Notes: a model not told the origin generated them from the sequence alone. 5,486 nt of DNA from Nitrososphaerales archaeon TH5894 (GCA_014523485.1 JAATVK010000229.1:1-5486); one strand, 5' to 3'. Positions 1 to 5,194 are shown, counted from the first letter of the stretch. Numbers and translations: made by a program.

Positions 1-11
1 ATTATTTAAAA

Positions 12-1310
12 ATGAATTCTATATGGCTTATCACATTCATACTCTTAATACTTTTTATAATTTCTTTTAATCAGGCTAATGGACATGGGCTTAGTACAGA
101 TATTTCCAATCCAGTTGACGTTCTGGATAAAAAAATTGTTGTAGAGGCGAAACTAGAACCTGCATATATCAATGCCTCTTTGGATTATACTAATTCAAAA
201 TTTTTATTAAGGATTTATGACCAGTTGACTAATCAAACAATCTCTGATTTGGATTATGATATAAAAATTTTCTCAAATAAGGAATTACTTTTAAACCTAT
301 GCATCAAATCTAGCACTGGTCTTTTTAATTCTAAACTTATTCCAATAAACATAACTGAGGCTATTATTTCTAATGATACTCAACAATTAAATTCTATAGA
401 TTGTATAAATAATATTAAACAAAATGATAGATTTGAAATAAAAAGTAAAATTCTATCACACGGTGGTTTATATCATCTACCTATTACTTTGAAAAAAACA
501 AGTGGCGGATTAGCATTAGAAAATGATATAGTAGTTGACTTATTCATAAGTATAGGTGAAGATCATTATTTCAACATACAAGACTCTAATAAAGAAAAAA
601 ACCATATTATAATTAAAAGCTATTATGATTATTTAAGAGATATTAACTATGTTAAGGAAAATAATACATTAGCATTTGAAATGCCATTCAATTGGAACCC
701 GATTTACATACAACAAATGGAATACTTGCACATTGAATTTGTAATACCAAAACTACTTGAACTTTCTAATACTAATAGTTATGGAGGTTTGATATTTGAC
801 AAGAATCTTCCAACAAAATCCCTGATTATAGATGATTATTCAGATCAAAATTCACGTATTATACATTTAGTTCTAAATAAAGATCAATTGGATCAATTGT
901 CTCGACAAATATCTCAAGATAATGATATTACTAATAATCAAATTCCTACTTCATTTAAATTATATACCATAGACGAGCCTCAATTCCCATTAGATATTTT
1001 AACATCTAATGAAAAATTTTTATTTCAAATTTCTTGGAATCCTCCAATAATAACTCCGTCCATTCCTATTAATTTTATCATGAATTTACAAAATCCTAAA
1101 ACAGGAGATTTAGAACGACATTCTAGTTTTGATTTTATGGTAATGGATAAAAATAGGATAATTTATACAGAAAATCTAAAATCTTCTTTTGGTGCATTTG
1201 TATTTCAATATTCTTTTCCTGAAGATATTTCTAATAATCCTAAACTTATTATAGATAATATAAATGGGGATAACGAAAAGGCTGTATTGAACTTATATAT
1301 CCACAAATAA
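12..1310 (+). CDS. Secreted protein of an uncharacterised thaumarchaeal family, predicted N-terminal histidine after processing
   Basis: The 432-residue product starts with a hydrophobic segment (residues 4-19) followed by A-N-G at 22-24, a good signal peptidase site, so the mature protein would begin at His25 (HGLS). The rest is hydrophilic, with many short alternating hydrophobic stretches typical of beta-sandwich domains and no second membrane segment. Landmarks are RIYDQLT (67-73), SHGGLYHLPI (149-158), MPFNWNP (224-230) and SWNPPI (341-346). I recall similar motifs (HGLG at the mature N-terminus, RFFDTLT, GGLY, FDWSP) in a family of secreted proteins of unknown function common in ammonia-oxidising archaea. 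Some of those, as I remember, end in a membrane anchor that this copy lacks. No function is assigned. The n-region has no positive charge, and the frame stays open through Y-L-K to the window edge, so the true start could lie upstream. There are several N-X-S/T sequons (N54, N74, N113, N217). The gene is real with high confidence; family membership is moderate. Confidence 0.85.
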   Translation: MNSIWLITFILLILFIISFNQANGHGLSTDISNPVDVLDKKIVVEAKLEPAYINASLDYTNSKFLLRIYDQLTNQTISDLDYDIKIFSNKELLLNLCIKSSTGLFNSKLIPINITEAIISNDTQQLNSIDCINNIKQNDRFEIKSKILSHGGLYHLPITLKKTSGGLALENDIVVDLFISIGEDHYFNIQDSNKEKNHIIIKSYYDYLRDINYVKENNTLAFEMPFNWNPIYIQQMEYLHIEFVIPKLLELSNTNSYGGLIFDKNLPTKSLIIDDYSDQNSRIIHLVLNKDQLDQLSRQISQDNDITNNQIPTSFKLYTIDEPQFPLDILTSNEKFLFQISWNPPIITPSIPINFIMNLQNPKTGDLERHSSFDFMVMDKNRIIYTENLKSSFGAFVFQYSFPEDISNNPKLIIDNINGDNEKAVLNLYIHK

Positions 1311-1505
1311 TACTTATCATTTATTTATGGCTGGATCATAATTGGTTTTGGATTTGGCGAAGAGGGAGGGAAACTGATAACTGTAATAAAATACAGATTT
1401 ACGTATAATAATAAAGAAGATAATTTTTAAATTTTGATAACATAAATTTGAATTTATTTATCTATCTTTTTGTTTGAATTATCCTTCTTCTACTTTATTT
1501 CTAGG
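1311..1505. other. Intergenic stretch with an open frame continuing past the stop of the first gene
   Basis: After the TAA at 1308-1310 the same frame stays open for 39 codons to a TAA at 1428-1430. It includes a hydrophobic Gly-rich run (GWIIIGFGFG) followed by a charged tail. The stretch at about 1329-1378 is visibly richer in G than its surroundings. This could be chance, a former C-terminus cut off by a nonsense mutation, or debris of another gene. The rest (1431-1505) is AT-rich with no gene I can support. No clear terminator hairpin is visible; only a short T-run at 1424-1428 could end transcription of the first gene. Confidence 0.3.
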
Positions 1506-1637
1506 TTATTTTCTCGGTATTATATTTATATCATACTTAACTTCTGACACAAAATTAAGATTACTACTTGTAGTAAAATCTACAAGCAATCCGCTAGCAT
1601 AGATAGTATGATTACCTACTGGTAACCCTTTTAACAG
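1506..1637 (-). pseudogene. C-terminal remnant of a secreted protein gene, truncated by an insertion
   Basis: On the minus strand, 43 codons and a TAA stop (1506-1508) read as a convincing protein tail: LLKGLPVGNHTIYASG, then a Thr/Ser/Asn stretch, then FVSEVKYDINIIPRK. The pattern P-x-G-N-H-T-I, then F-V-x-[DE]-V-x-Y-x-I, is one I recall from the C-terminal beta-sandwich of secreted archaeal and bacterial proteins of unknown role, where it normally follows a W/F-L-K-P-L-type strand. There is no start codon. The frame closes with a TAA three codons upstream of 1637, and the homologous-looking sequence stops exactly where the IS6-like terminal repeat begins. I infer that this is the 3' end of a gene interrupted by the element. 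The remainder of the gene is not recognisable in the window. Confidence 0.6.
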
Positions 1638-1653
1638 GCTCTGTTAACTTAAG
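1638..1653. repeat. Terminal inverted repeat of the IS6-like remnant
   Basis: GGCTCTGTTAACTTAA starts at the exact base where the disrupted secreted-protein frame (1506-1637) ends. The GG-N-N-CTGTT core is the hallmark of IS6-family ends. A 7-3-7 palindrome, TTAACAG-GCT-CTGTTAA (1631-1647), straddles the junction. Its left arm belongs to the host gene codons, so it is probably coincidental or reflects target preference. A candidate partner repeat is noted at 1952-1962. Confidence 0.55.
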
Positions 1654-1838
1654 ATATATTCACCTCTGTCGTTCAATTCGGTAATGAAATAATTCTCAAA
1701 TATTGTATCATTGTACATTGAAACAAAGAATTGTATCCAGTTATATACATGAAATAGATTACATTCATCTAGCATACAGGGATAGTAATCATCAAAACAT
1801 TCAGTTCCATCCTTGAAATACTGGTTGACTCTTTCCAT
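1644..1838 (-). pseudogene. C-terminal fragment of a DDE-type (IS6-like) transposase
   Basis: This 64-codon minus-strand frame begins MERVNQYFKDGTECFDDYYP and continues with C-x4-EC-x3-HVYNWIQFFVSMYND. It resembles, from memory, the last part of thaumarchaeal DDE integrases/transposases, where (S)-x-V-E-R-x-x-Q-Y-x-K-D-R-T-E-x-F-D-D-Y-x-P-C carries the catalytic Glu and HV-x-N-W-x-x-x-F-V follows. The presumed catalytic Glu survives as residue 2, but the usual Arg before TE is Gly here (KDGTE). An in-frame TAG lies two codons before the ATG, and no N-terminal DNA-binding or DD region is found upstream, so the protein would be inactive. The ATG is probably an internal codon of the original gene rather than a genuine start. 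The stop lies within the terminal repeat of the element. Confidence 0.65.
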
Positions 1839-2043
1839 ACCCTACCGGAACTGCTGGAAGAATATTAAGAAACAGATAAGAAATATCTTCAAAACCACTG
1901 CAGACAGGTGTCAAACAACAAAAGCATGAACATATAAACAATTTCAGATAATTAACAGAGGGTTTGCGAAAAACTCTAATAACAGCGATAGAAACTTCGG
2001 AAAGTTTATACTTTTAAAGAATGATTTAATATTCCAATAGGCG
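1839..2043. other. Unassigned region between the transposase fragment and the next gene
   Basis: No intact gene can be supported here. Several frames are open without a good start: a minus-strand frame of about 70 codons from roughly 2016 to 1805, hydrophobic and Cys-rich; and a plus-strand frame with one TGA, containing a Lys/Arg/Asn-rich piece followed by a second piece ending at a TAG (2038-2040). None resembles a family I recognise, and the overlap of several open frames suggests decayed mobile-element or gene debris. The candidate second IS end (1952-1962) and a TATA-like TTTATACTTTTA (2005-2016) lie in this stretch. Confidence 0.3.
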
Positions 2044-2051
2044 ATATATTA
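2044..2051 (+). promoter_or_regulatory. Probable archaeal TATA box for the stalk protein gene
   Basis: ATATATTA is centred about 25 bases before the TTG at 2072, the spacing expected between an archaeal TATA box and the transcription start, so the mRNA would be leaderless and begin at the start codon. No Shine-Dalgarno sequence precedes the gene, which fits. A second TATA-like sequence, TTTATACTTTTA (2005-2016), would place transcription start near 2036 and give a leader of about 36 bases. Confidence 0.45.
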
Positions 2052-2071
2052 CGTTTAGTTATATCTCAATT

Positions 2072-3160
2072 TTGTTACCTTTTCAGTTTATTCTTGTAAT
2101 CAGTTTATGTATGGGTATAAGCATACCATATGTGGATGCCATAAACAAGGAATCTCAGTCTGAAGACTTGACAGATAGTTCAGATACAGATAACCAAGAA
2201 TCGCTAAATACTGAATCTGAAGAATCCTCTGCAAGAACAAATACAGAAAGCGAATCATCGCCAGACAATGAAACTAATGAGTCTGCTACCGCATCTTCAG
2301 ATACATCCAACATTAACTCAAGTACTACGAACCCAGAATCTATTACTATGACTCCTTCCGACCTTACTCCTGGTAATCAACAATTCTCGAACCTAACTGA
2401 AGTAGAACCTAAATCAACATTAACTTTAGAAGAGAAACTATCGAAAGGAATAATCCCCGACATTAAAATTAATACTCCTCCACCTACCTATAAAGTGAAA
2501 GTACAATTCGATTCTATAACGGTGTATGAAGATCATGAAGGAGCACTTTCAGGGGATGCTGAATATGATCTAACTGCGTATGTACAAGGTGTGAAAGTCG
2601 GATTAACTGATAAGACTACAGGTGACGGGATCTGGGTGGGACAAGATATTCCACCTTTTGGATTAGGTGACATTAGTGAAGGTGAAACAGTAACATTTGA
2701 TCCACACACTGAAGTTACTGTAGAAATACCGGAGACATTGCCACTTTTAATTTTCACCGTTGGTGATGAAGTAGATCATTCTTGCAGGAGTAAACATCCA
2801 GACAATATTTGGGATAAATTAATCACTATTCTACAGAAACCACAAGACACTTGGTTCGATTCTGTTAAAGTGATTCAGCAAAATGAAAACCTTAACGTAT
2901 GCACCAGTAAGTATAATAACGCTGCACCGATAAATCCAAGTGATATTTTAGGTATTATAACTAAATTTTATTATCCACCTGACTATGGTAGAGGTTCTCA
3001 TACAAGCGTGGTTAGCGATACAGGAGATTTCATATTGAGATATACGATAACTGTTATACCATTACAGACAACTGAGAAAAAACAAACTATTATTGGTACT
3101 AGTAATTTCTCATCAAGCCAGTTCAATAGTGACTTGGGGCTTAAATCAATAGCTCCATAG
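2072..3160 (+). CDS. Secreted protein with acidic Ser/Thr/Asn-rich stalk and C-terminal beta-rich domain
   Basis: The 362-residue protein has three parts. Residues 1-23 form a hydrophobic signal peptide, with V-D-A before a likely cleavage site. Residues 24 to about 118 are a low-complexity stalk dominated by Ser, Thr, Asn, Glu and Asp, with N-glycosylation sequons at N66, N69, N82 and N107, resembling a surface-exposed, glycosylated spacer. Residues about 140-330 are a folded domain with alternating strands: YKVKVQFDSITVYEDHEG, then SGDAEYDLTAYVQG, VTVEIP, LLIFTVGDEVD and a final FILRYTITVIP. It has two cysteines (C238, C277) that could form a disulfide. Asp/Glu-rich loops near 153-166 could bind a metal such as calcium, but that is inference. 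I recall similar domains in uncharacterised thaumarchaeal secreted proteins; no enzyme motif is visible. No ATG precedes the hydrophobic segment, so TTG is the best start; it fits a leaderless promoter, although the n-region lacks positive charge. The short 331-362 tail carries no membrane anchor. Confidence 0.85.
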   Translation: MLPFQFILVISLCMGISIPYVDAINKESQSEDLTDSSDTDNQESLNTESEESSARTNTESESSPDNETNESATASSDTSNINSSTTNPESITMTPSDLTPGNQQFSNLTEVEPKSTLTLEEKLSKGIIPDIKINTPPPTYKVKVQFDSITVYEDHEGALSGDAEYDLTAYVQGVKVGLTDKTTGDGIWVGQDIPPFGLGDISEGETVTFDPHTEVTVEIPETLPLLIFTVGDEVDHSCRSKHPDNIWDKLITILQKPQDTWFDSVKVIQQNENLNVCTSKYNNAAPINPSDILGIITKFYYPPDYGRGSHTSVVSDTGDFILRYTITVIPLQTTEKKQTIIGTSNFSSSQFNSDLGLKSIAP

Positions 3161-3220
3161 TATACTGTCTCTATAGATTTATTTAGCAGGAGCGTAGTTA
3201 ACATTTAAATAATCAAATAA

Positions 3221-3309
3221 TCATTTATCCCTATTTTTAGACACTTGTGCAAATTCCTCAATTATTCCTTTGGATCCTGTTCAAAGAGTTCTGGACGTTC
3301 TTTTATGGA
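3221..3309 (-). pseudogene. Frameshifted C-terminal gene remnant, unknown family
   Basis: Two adjoining minus-strand frames read like one broken protein. SIKERPELFEQDPK (3309-3268) runs into a TAA (3264-3262), while the neighbouring frame from 3265 gives IIEEFAQVSKNRDK and a TGA stop (3221-3223). A single-base deletion near 3265-3267 would join them into a charged helical tail. A TAG directly upstream of the first segment means no complete gene remains. The remnant lies downstream of the epimerase-like gene on the same strand and convergent with the stalk protein gene. I do not recognise the family; the match of the two halves is a visual judgement and could be chance. Confidence 0.3.
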
Positions 3310-3339
3310 CTAGTTAAAATACACGGTTTCAGTGTTCAA

Positions 3340-3375
3340 TAACACAATATATATTAATTGAATAGAATTGTGTTA
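3340..3375. repeat. 9-base inverted repeat between convergent genes
   Basis: TAACACAAT (3340-3348) and ATTGTGTTA (3367-3375) are perfect reverse complements separated by 18 AT-rich bases. The repeat lies 26 bases beyond the stop of the epimerase-like gene, in its 3' untranslated region. It could fold in the transcript as a terminator or 3' stabilising hairpin, or be a protein-binding site. No transposase or other element end is attached to it. Confidence 0.45.
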
Positions 3376-3400
3376 AATTATTTACTATTTTTATAAAATC

Positions 3401-4837
3401 TCATTCTTTTTCTTTATCGTCTTGATTATCATCATAGTCTTTGTCATCATCATCATTTAGTGCTATAGTAGAAGTGGTAGTACTATTAGTATTACCTTTA
3501 GAATTAATTAGTTTATTGTTTTCAAATATATTGTCAACTTTTGTTGTTGTACCAGAATCTCCTTTAATATTTAATATTCCATGCTCTGTAGAATTTACTA
3601 TTTTATTATTATGAAATGTATTATCATATGCACCAGTTTTAACAACTAGACCATTTATAGAATTCATTATGGTATTATTGTATATGTTATTGTTAGAAGA
3701 TTTTTGACTTGTATCTATTCCAACTTTGCTATTGGAGATTTTGTTGTTATAGATTTTATTGTCATGCGATTCACCACTTATATCTATACCTATATTTTGG
3801 TGATGGACATGATTGTTTCTTGCAACTGAATCAAACATATTGATACTAAATGCAATTCCTCTTCCTTTTCCTGTGTTACCATTATTGTATACTTCATTAT
3901 CTTCAATGATTATATTGTAACAATCAAGTGAACATATAATGCCTGAATATCCATTATCATAAACCGTATTATTTCGAATTGTCATGTTATAAGTTTTAGT
4001 ATGAGGGTCAATTCCATATCTTTCATTGCCATATACATGATTTCCTTCAATTAACATATGTTTCATCTCTTTTGAATAAAATCCTTTGTAGATATGATGA
4101 ATATCATTGTTTTTTAGTATGCTATTTTCTCCACCATAGAAAGTAAGTCCTCCACATCCATTACAACTATATCCTAAATATGCAAGTTCAGAATTTGTAA
4201 TTTCAGTAGGACCTGTTGCAGTTTCATCAATTTTTATGTATGGTCTTTGTATCATGGAATATACTGAATCATCTTCCTTTGCTTTGTCAATAAATTTTAC
4301 GTAATCATTTGTTTTTGGATTCCAAGATGTTATTTTTACAGAATCCACTTTGAGACTTCCATCTACTTCAATTGCATTAGGAGATTTTTTAGATGGAATT
4401 ATCTTTAGCCAGGTTACATCATTTGAATTAATATCCAAATTTGCATTTTCTTTAATTTTCAAACCAGCATATAATAACCAAACTTTTTTATTATTATTTT
4501 CAGAAATATTAGTTGTTATTCTTGTGTCAAGTTTTAAAATTTCAGGACTTGTAATTTCTCTAGCAACATCTGCAAAATCAGCATATTTACAAGTTATAGA
4601 AATTAATTTTTCTGATTTATTATAGGATATACACTTTTCTTTTTCCGATTCTGCTTTTTGTGCTTCAATATCTTTAGGCATTGGTAATAACAATAATGAT
4701 ACAGAAAAGATAATTGAGATAATAATAATACAAAATGAAATTTTTTTAATGAAAATTTTAAAAATTATAAATTTATTTTGTCTAAAGTTATTACAGTTAC
4801 AAATAAGAGTTCCTAGATTTCTTTTTCTCAATCTCAT
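3401..4837 (-). CDS. Exported right-handed beta-helix protein, mannuronan C5-epimerase-like (AlgG/AlgE type)
   Basis: The 478-residue protein has a basic n-region (1-33), one membrane segment or signal peptide (about 34-51), an N-terminal domain with a Cys pair (C69, C83), and about eight beta-helix coils (about 240-447), each around 22-28 residues with N-N-x-[IV] turns. A very acidic Asp-rich tail (461-478) closes it. Coil two contains YGIDPHTKT (274-282), matching the YG[FI]DPH motif of mannuronan C5-epimerases; Y274, D277 and H279 correspond to Y149, D152 and H154 of AlgE4. The next coil reads GIICSLDCYN, so the position of AlgE4 Asp178 is Ser303 in an ungapped alignment. In the family the enzyme converts mannuronate to guluronate in alginate-like polymers outside the cytoplasm; activity here is not assured. 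Other NosD/CASH beta-helix proteins are an alternative. C225 and C228 (CNGC) and C302 and C306 are further Cys pairs. The ATG fits a TATA-like box about 25 bases upstream. The long n-region is unusual, but the only later ATG (M53) would lose the signal. Confidence 0.88.
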   Translation of the reverse strand: MRLRKRNLGTLICNCNNFRQNKFIIFKIFIKKISFCIIIISIIFSVSLLLLPMPKDIEAQKAESEKEKCISYNKSEKLISITCKYADFADVAREITSPEILKLDTRITTNISENNNKKVWLLYAGLKIKENANLDINSNDVTWLKIIPSKKSPNAIEVDGSLKVDSVKITSWNPKTNDYVKFIDKAKEDDSVYSMIQRPYIKIDETATGPTEITNSELAYLGYSCNGCGGLTFYGGENSILKNNDIHHIYKGFYSKEMKHMLIEGNHVYGNERYGIDPHTKTYNMTIRNNTVYDNGYSGIICSLDCYNIIIEDNEVYNNGNTGKGRGIAFSINMFDSVARNNHVHHQNIGIDISGESHDNKIYNNKISNSKVGIDTSQKSSNNNIYNNTIMNSINGLVVKTGAYDNTFHNNKIVNSTEHGILNIKGDSGTTTKVDNIFENNKLINSKGNTNSTTTSTIALNDDDDKDYDDNQDDKEKE

Positions 4838-4849
4838 TCTAGAGAATGA
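4834..4849. repeat. Palindrome covering the start codon of the epimerase-like gene
   Basis: TCATTCT-AG-AGAATGA is a perfect 7-2-7 palindrome that includes the start codon (4835-4837) and the 12 bases before it. It lies between the TATA-like box and the start, where a repressor could act. In a leadered transcript it could instead fold as a six-pair hairpin with a four-base loop hiding the AUG. The function is inferred from position only. Confidence 0.35.
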
Positions 4850-4858
4850 AACTGAAAC

Positions 4859-4866
4859 TATATTAA
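4859..4866 (-). promoter_or_regulatory. Probable TATA box for the epimerase-like gene
   Basis: On the minus strand TTAATATA is centred about 25 bases before the ATG at 4837, the spacing expected for a leaderless archaeal transcript. No Shine-Dalgarno sequence is present. A second AT-rich candidate (TTATATAA at 4881-4888) would give a start near 4859 and a leader of about 22 bases. Confidence 0.4.
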
Positions 4867-5003
4867 TTTTAAAATAAAAATTATATAATCAAGTAAAAAG
4901 AATAGGTCATTATTATATATCTGTAGCTAATTCTATCTCTAGCAGAATCCATAATTAAATAGATATTCTCTTGGCTTTAGAGGCCAATTGTTGTTGGATT
5001 TAT

Positions 5004-5032
5004 TCTGGAACTATGATAGTTCTGTTTCCAGA
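5004..5032. repeat. Nested palindromes, possible hairpin or operator
   Basis: GAACTAT-G-ATAGTTC (5008-5022) is a perfect 15-base palindrome. It overlaps an outer pair, TCTGGAA (5004-5010) and TTCCAGA (5026-5032). The two pairings compete for GAA, so a transcript could switch between a tight inner hairpin and an outer stem with a 15-base loop. No attached gene explains it. It lies about 160 bases beyond the Alba stop and 170 before the epimerase-like start. Confidence 0.4.
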
Positions 5033-5173
5033 TTATTACTATTTTTTATATAGAATAGTTCTTTGTCTTGGTTGCTAATTTGGTAGTTAATATAATAATG
5101 ATATTCTCATCTTAACAAATGTAATTAAAGTTTATAAAAAATAATCTTTTTTAGTTTAGAAATATCCATGATA

Positions 5174-5194
5174 GTTTAAAATAAATAAAATAAT
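5174..5194 (-). terminator. T-rich tract after the Alba gene, likely archaeal terminator
   Basis: Directly beyond the Alba stop the minus strand reads as several short T-runs (ATTATTTTATTTATTTTAAA). Archaeal RNA polymerase typically terminates at T-rich tracts without needing a hairpin, so this is the likely end of the Alba transcript. A further T-run lies at about 5135-5146 on the same strand. Confidence 0.4.

Larger units (their letters stand above)
1638..1838 (-). mobile_element. Remnant of an IS6-like insertion sequence
   Basis: One end is clear: reading plus-strand from 1638, GGCTCTGTTAACTTAA matches the opening of IS6-family terminal inverted repeats (IS26 and IS257 begin GGCACTGTTGCAAA and GGTTCTGTTGCAAA). 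The transposase stop codon lies inside this repeat, as is typical for compact IS6 elements. Only about 200 bases are recognisable against roughly 800 for a full element. Upstream of the transposase fragment, beyond 1838, the coding similarity ends abruptly. A possible second end with 9 matching bases (CTCTGTTAA on the minus strand) lies at 1952-1960, which would make an internally deleted element of about 325 bases. Its outer two bases differ (CC instead of GG), and no 8-base target duplication is evident when 1630-1637 is compared with 1963-1970. The element is probably immobile. Confidence 0.6.
4867..5194. other. AT-rich intergenic region with no supported gene
   Basis: This 330-base gap between two minus-strand genes holds no gene I can support. 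A 23-codon minus-strand frame, 4952-4881 (MDSARDRISYRYIIMT and onward), precedes the epimerase-like gene, but nothing confirms that it is translated. The middle (4971-5032) is less AT-rich than its flanks and contains a 5-base stem (TTGGC/GCCAA, 4971-4987) and the nested palindromes at 5004-5032. It could carry a small RNA or be decayed sequence. The Alba-proximal end is T-rich on the minus strand. Confidence 0.35.

Noticed and set aside
1631..1647. 7-3-7 palindrome TTAACAG-GCT-CTGTTAA as an independent regulatory site or abutted IS ends
   Set aside because: The left arm is codons of the disrupted gene and the right arm is the IS end. Two abutted ends would read AACAGAGCC-GGCTCTGTT, which is not seen.
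1805..2016. About 70-codon minus-strand open frame, hydrophobic and Cys-rich
   Set aside because: It has no usable start, overlaps the transposase fragment in another frame, and shows no family resemblance.
2533..2757. 74-codon minus-strand open frame inside the stalk protein gene
   Set aside because: It lies antisense to a well-supported domain, has no promoter, and its composition mirrors the plus-strand codons.
2998..3204. 68-codon minus-strand open frame with a hydrophobic stretch at the end of the stalk protein gene
   Set aside because: It is antisense to coding sequence for most of its length, and the apparent membrane segment comes from complementing the plus-strand codons.
3401..3990. 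Repeated Asn-rich units in the beta-helix gene as a DNA repeat or CRISPR-like array
   Set aside because: The periodicity is at the protein level (beta-helix coils with N-N turns); the DNA units differ in length and sequence.
4350..4625. 91-codon plus-strand open frame opposite the beta-helix gene
   Set aside because: It is wholly antisense to the N-terminal domain of the epimerase-like protein, and its hydrophobicity is explained by complementing Lys/Asn/Glu-rich codons.
4881..4952. 23-codon minus-strand frame just upstream of the epimerase-like gene, considered as a leader peptide or small gene
   Set aside because: Short, no recognisable family, no translation signal; chance open frames of this size are common.
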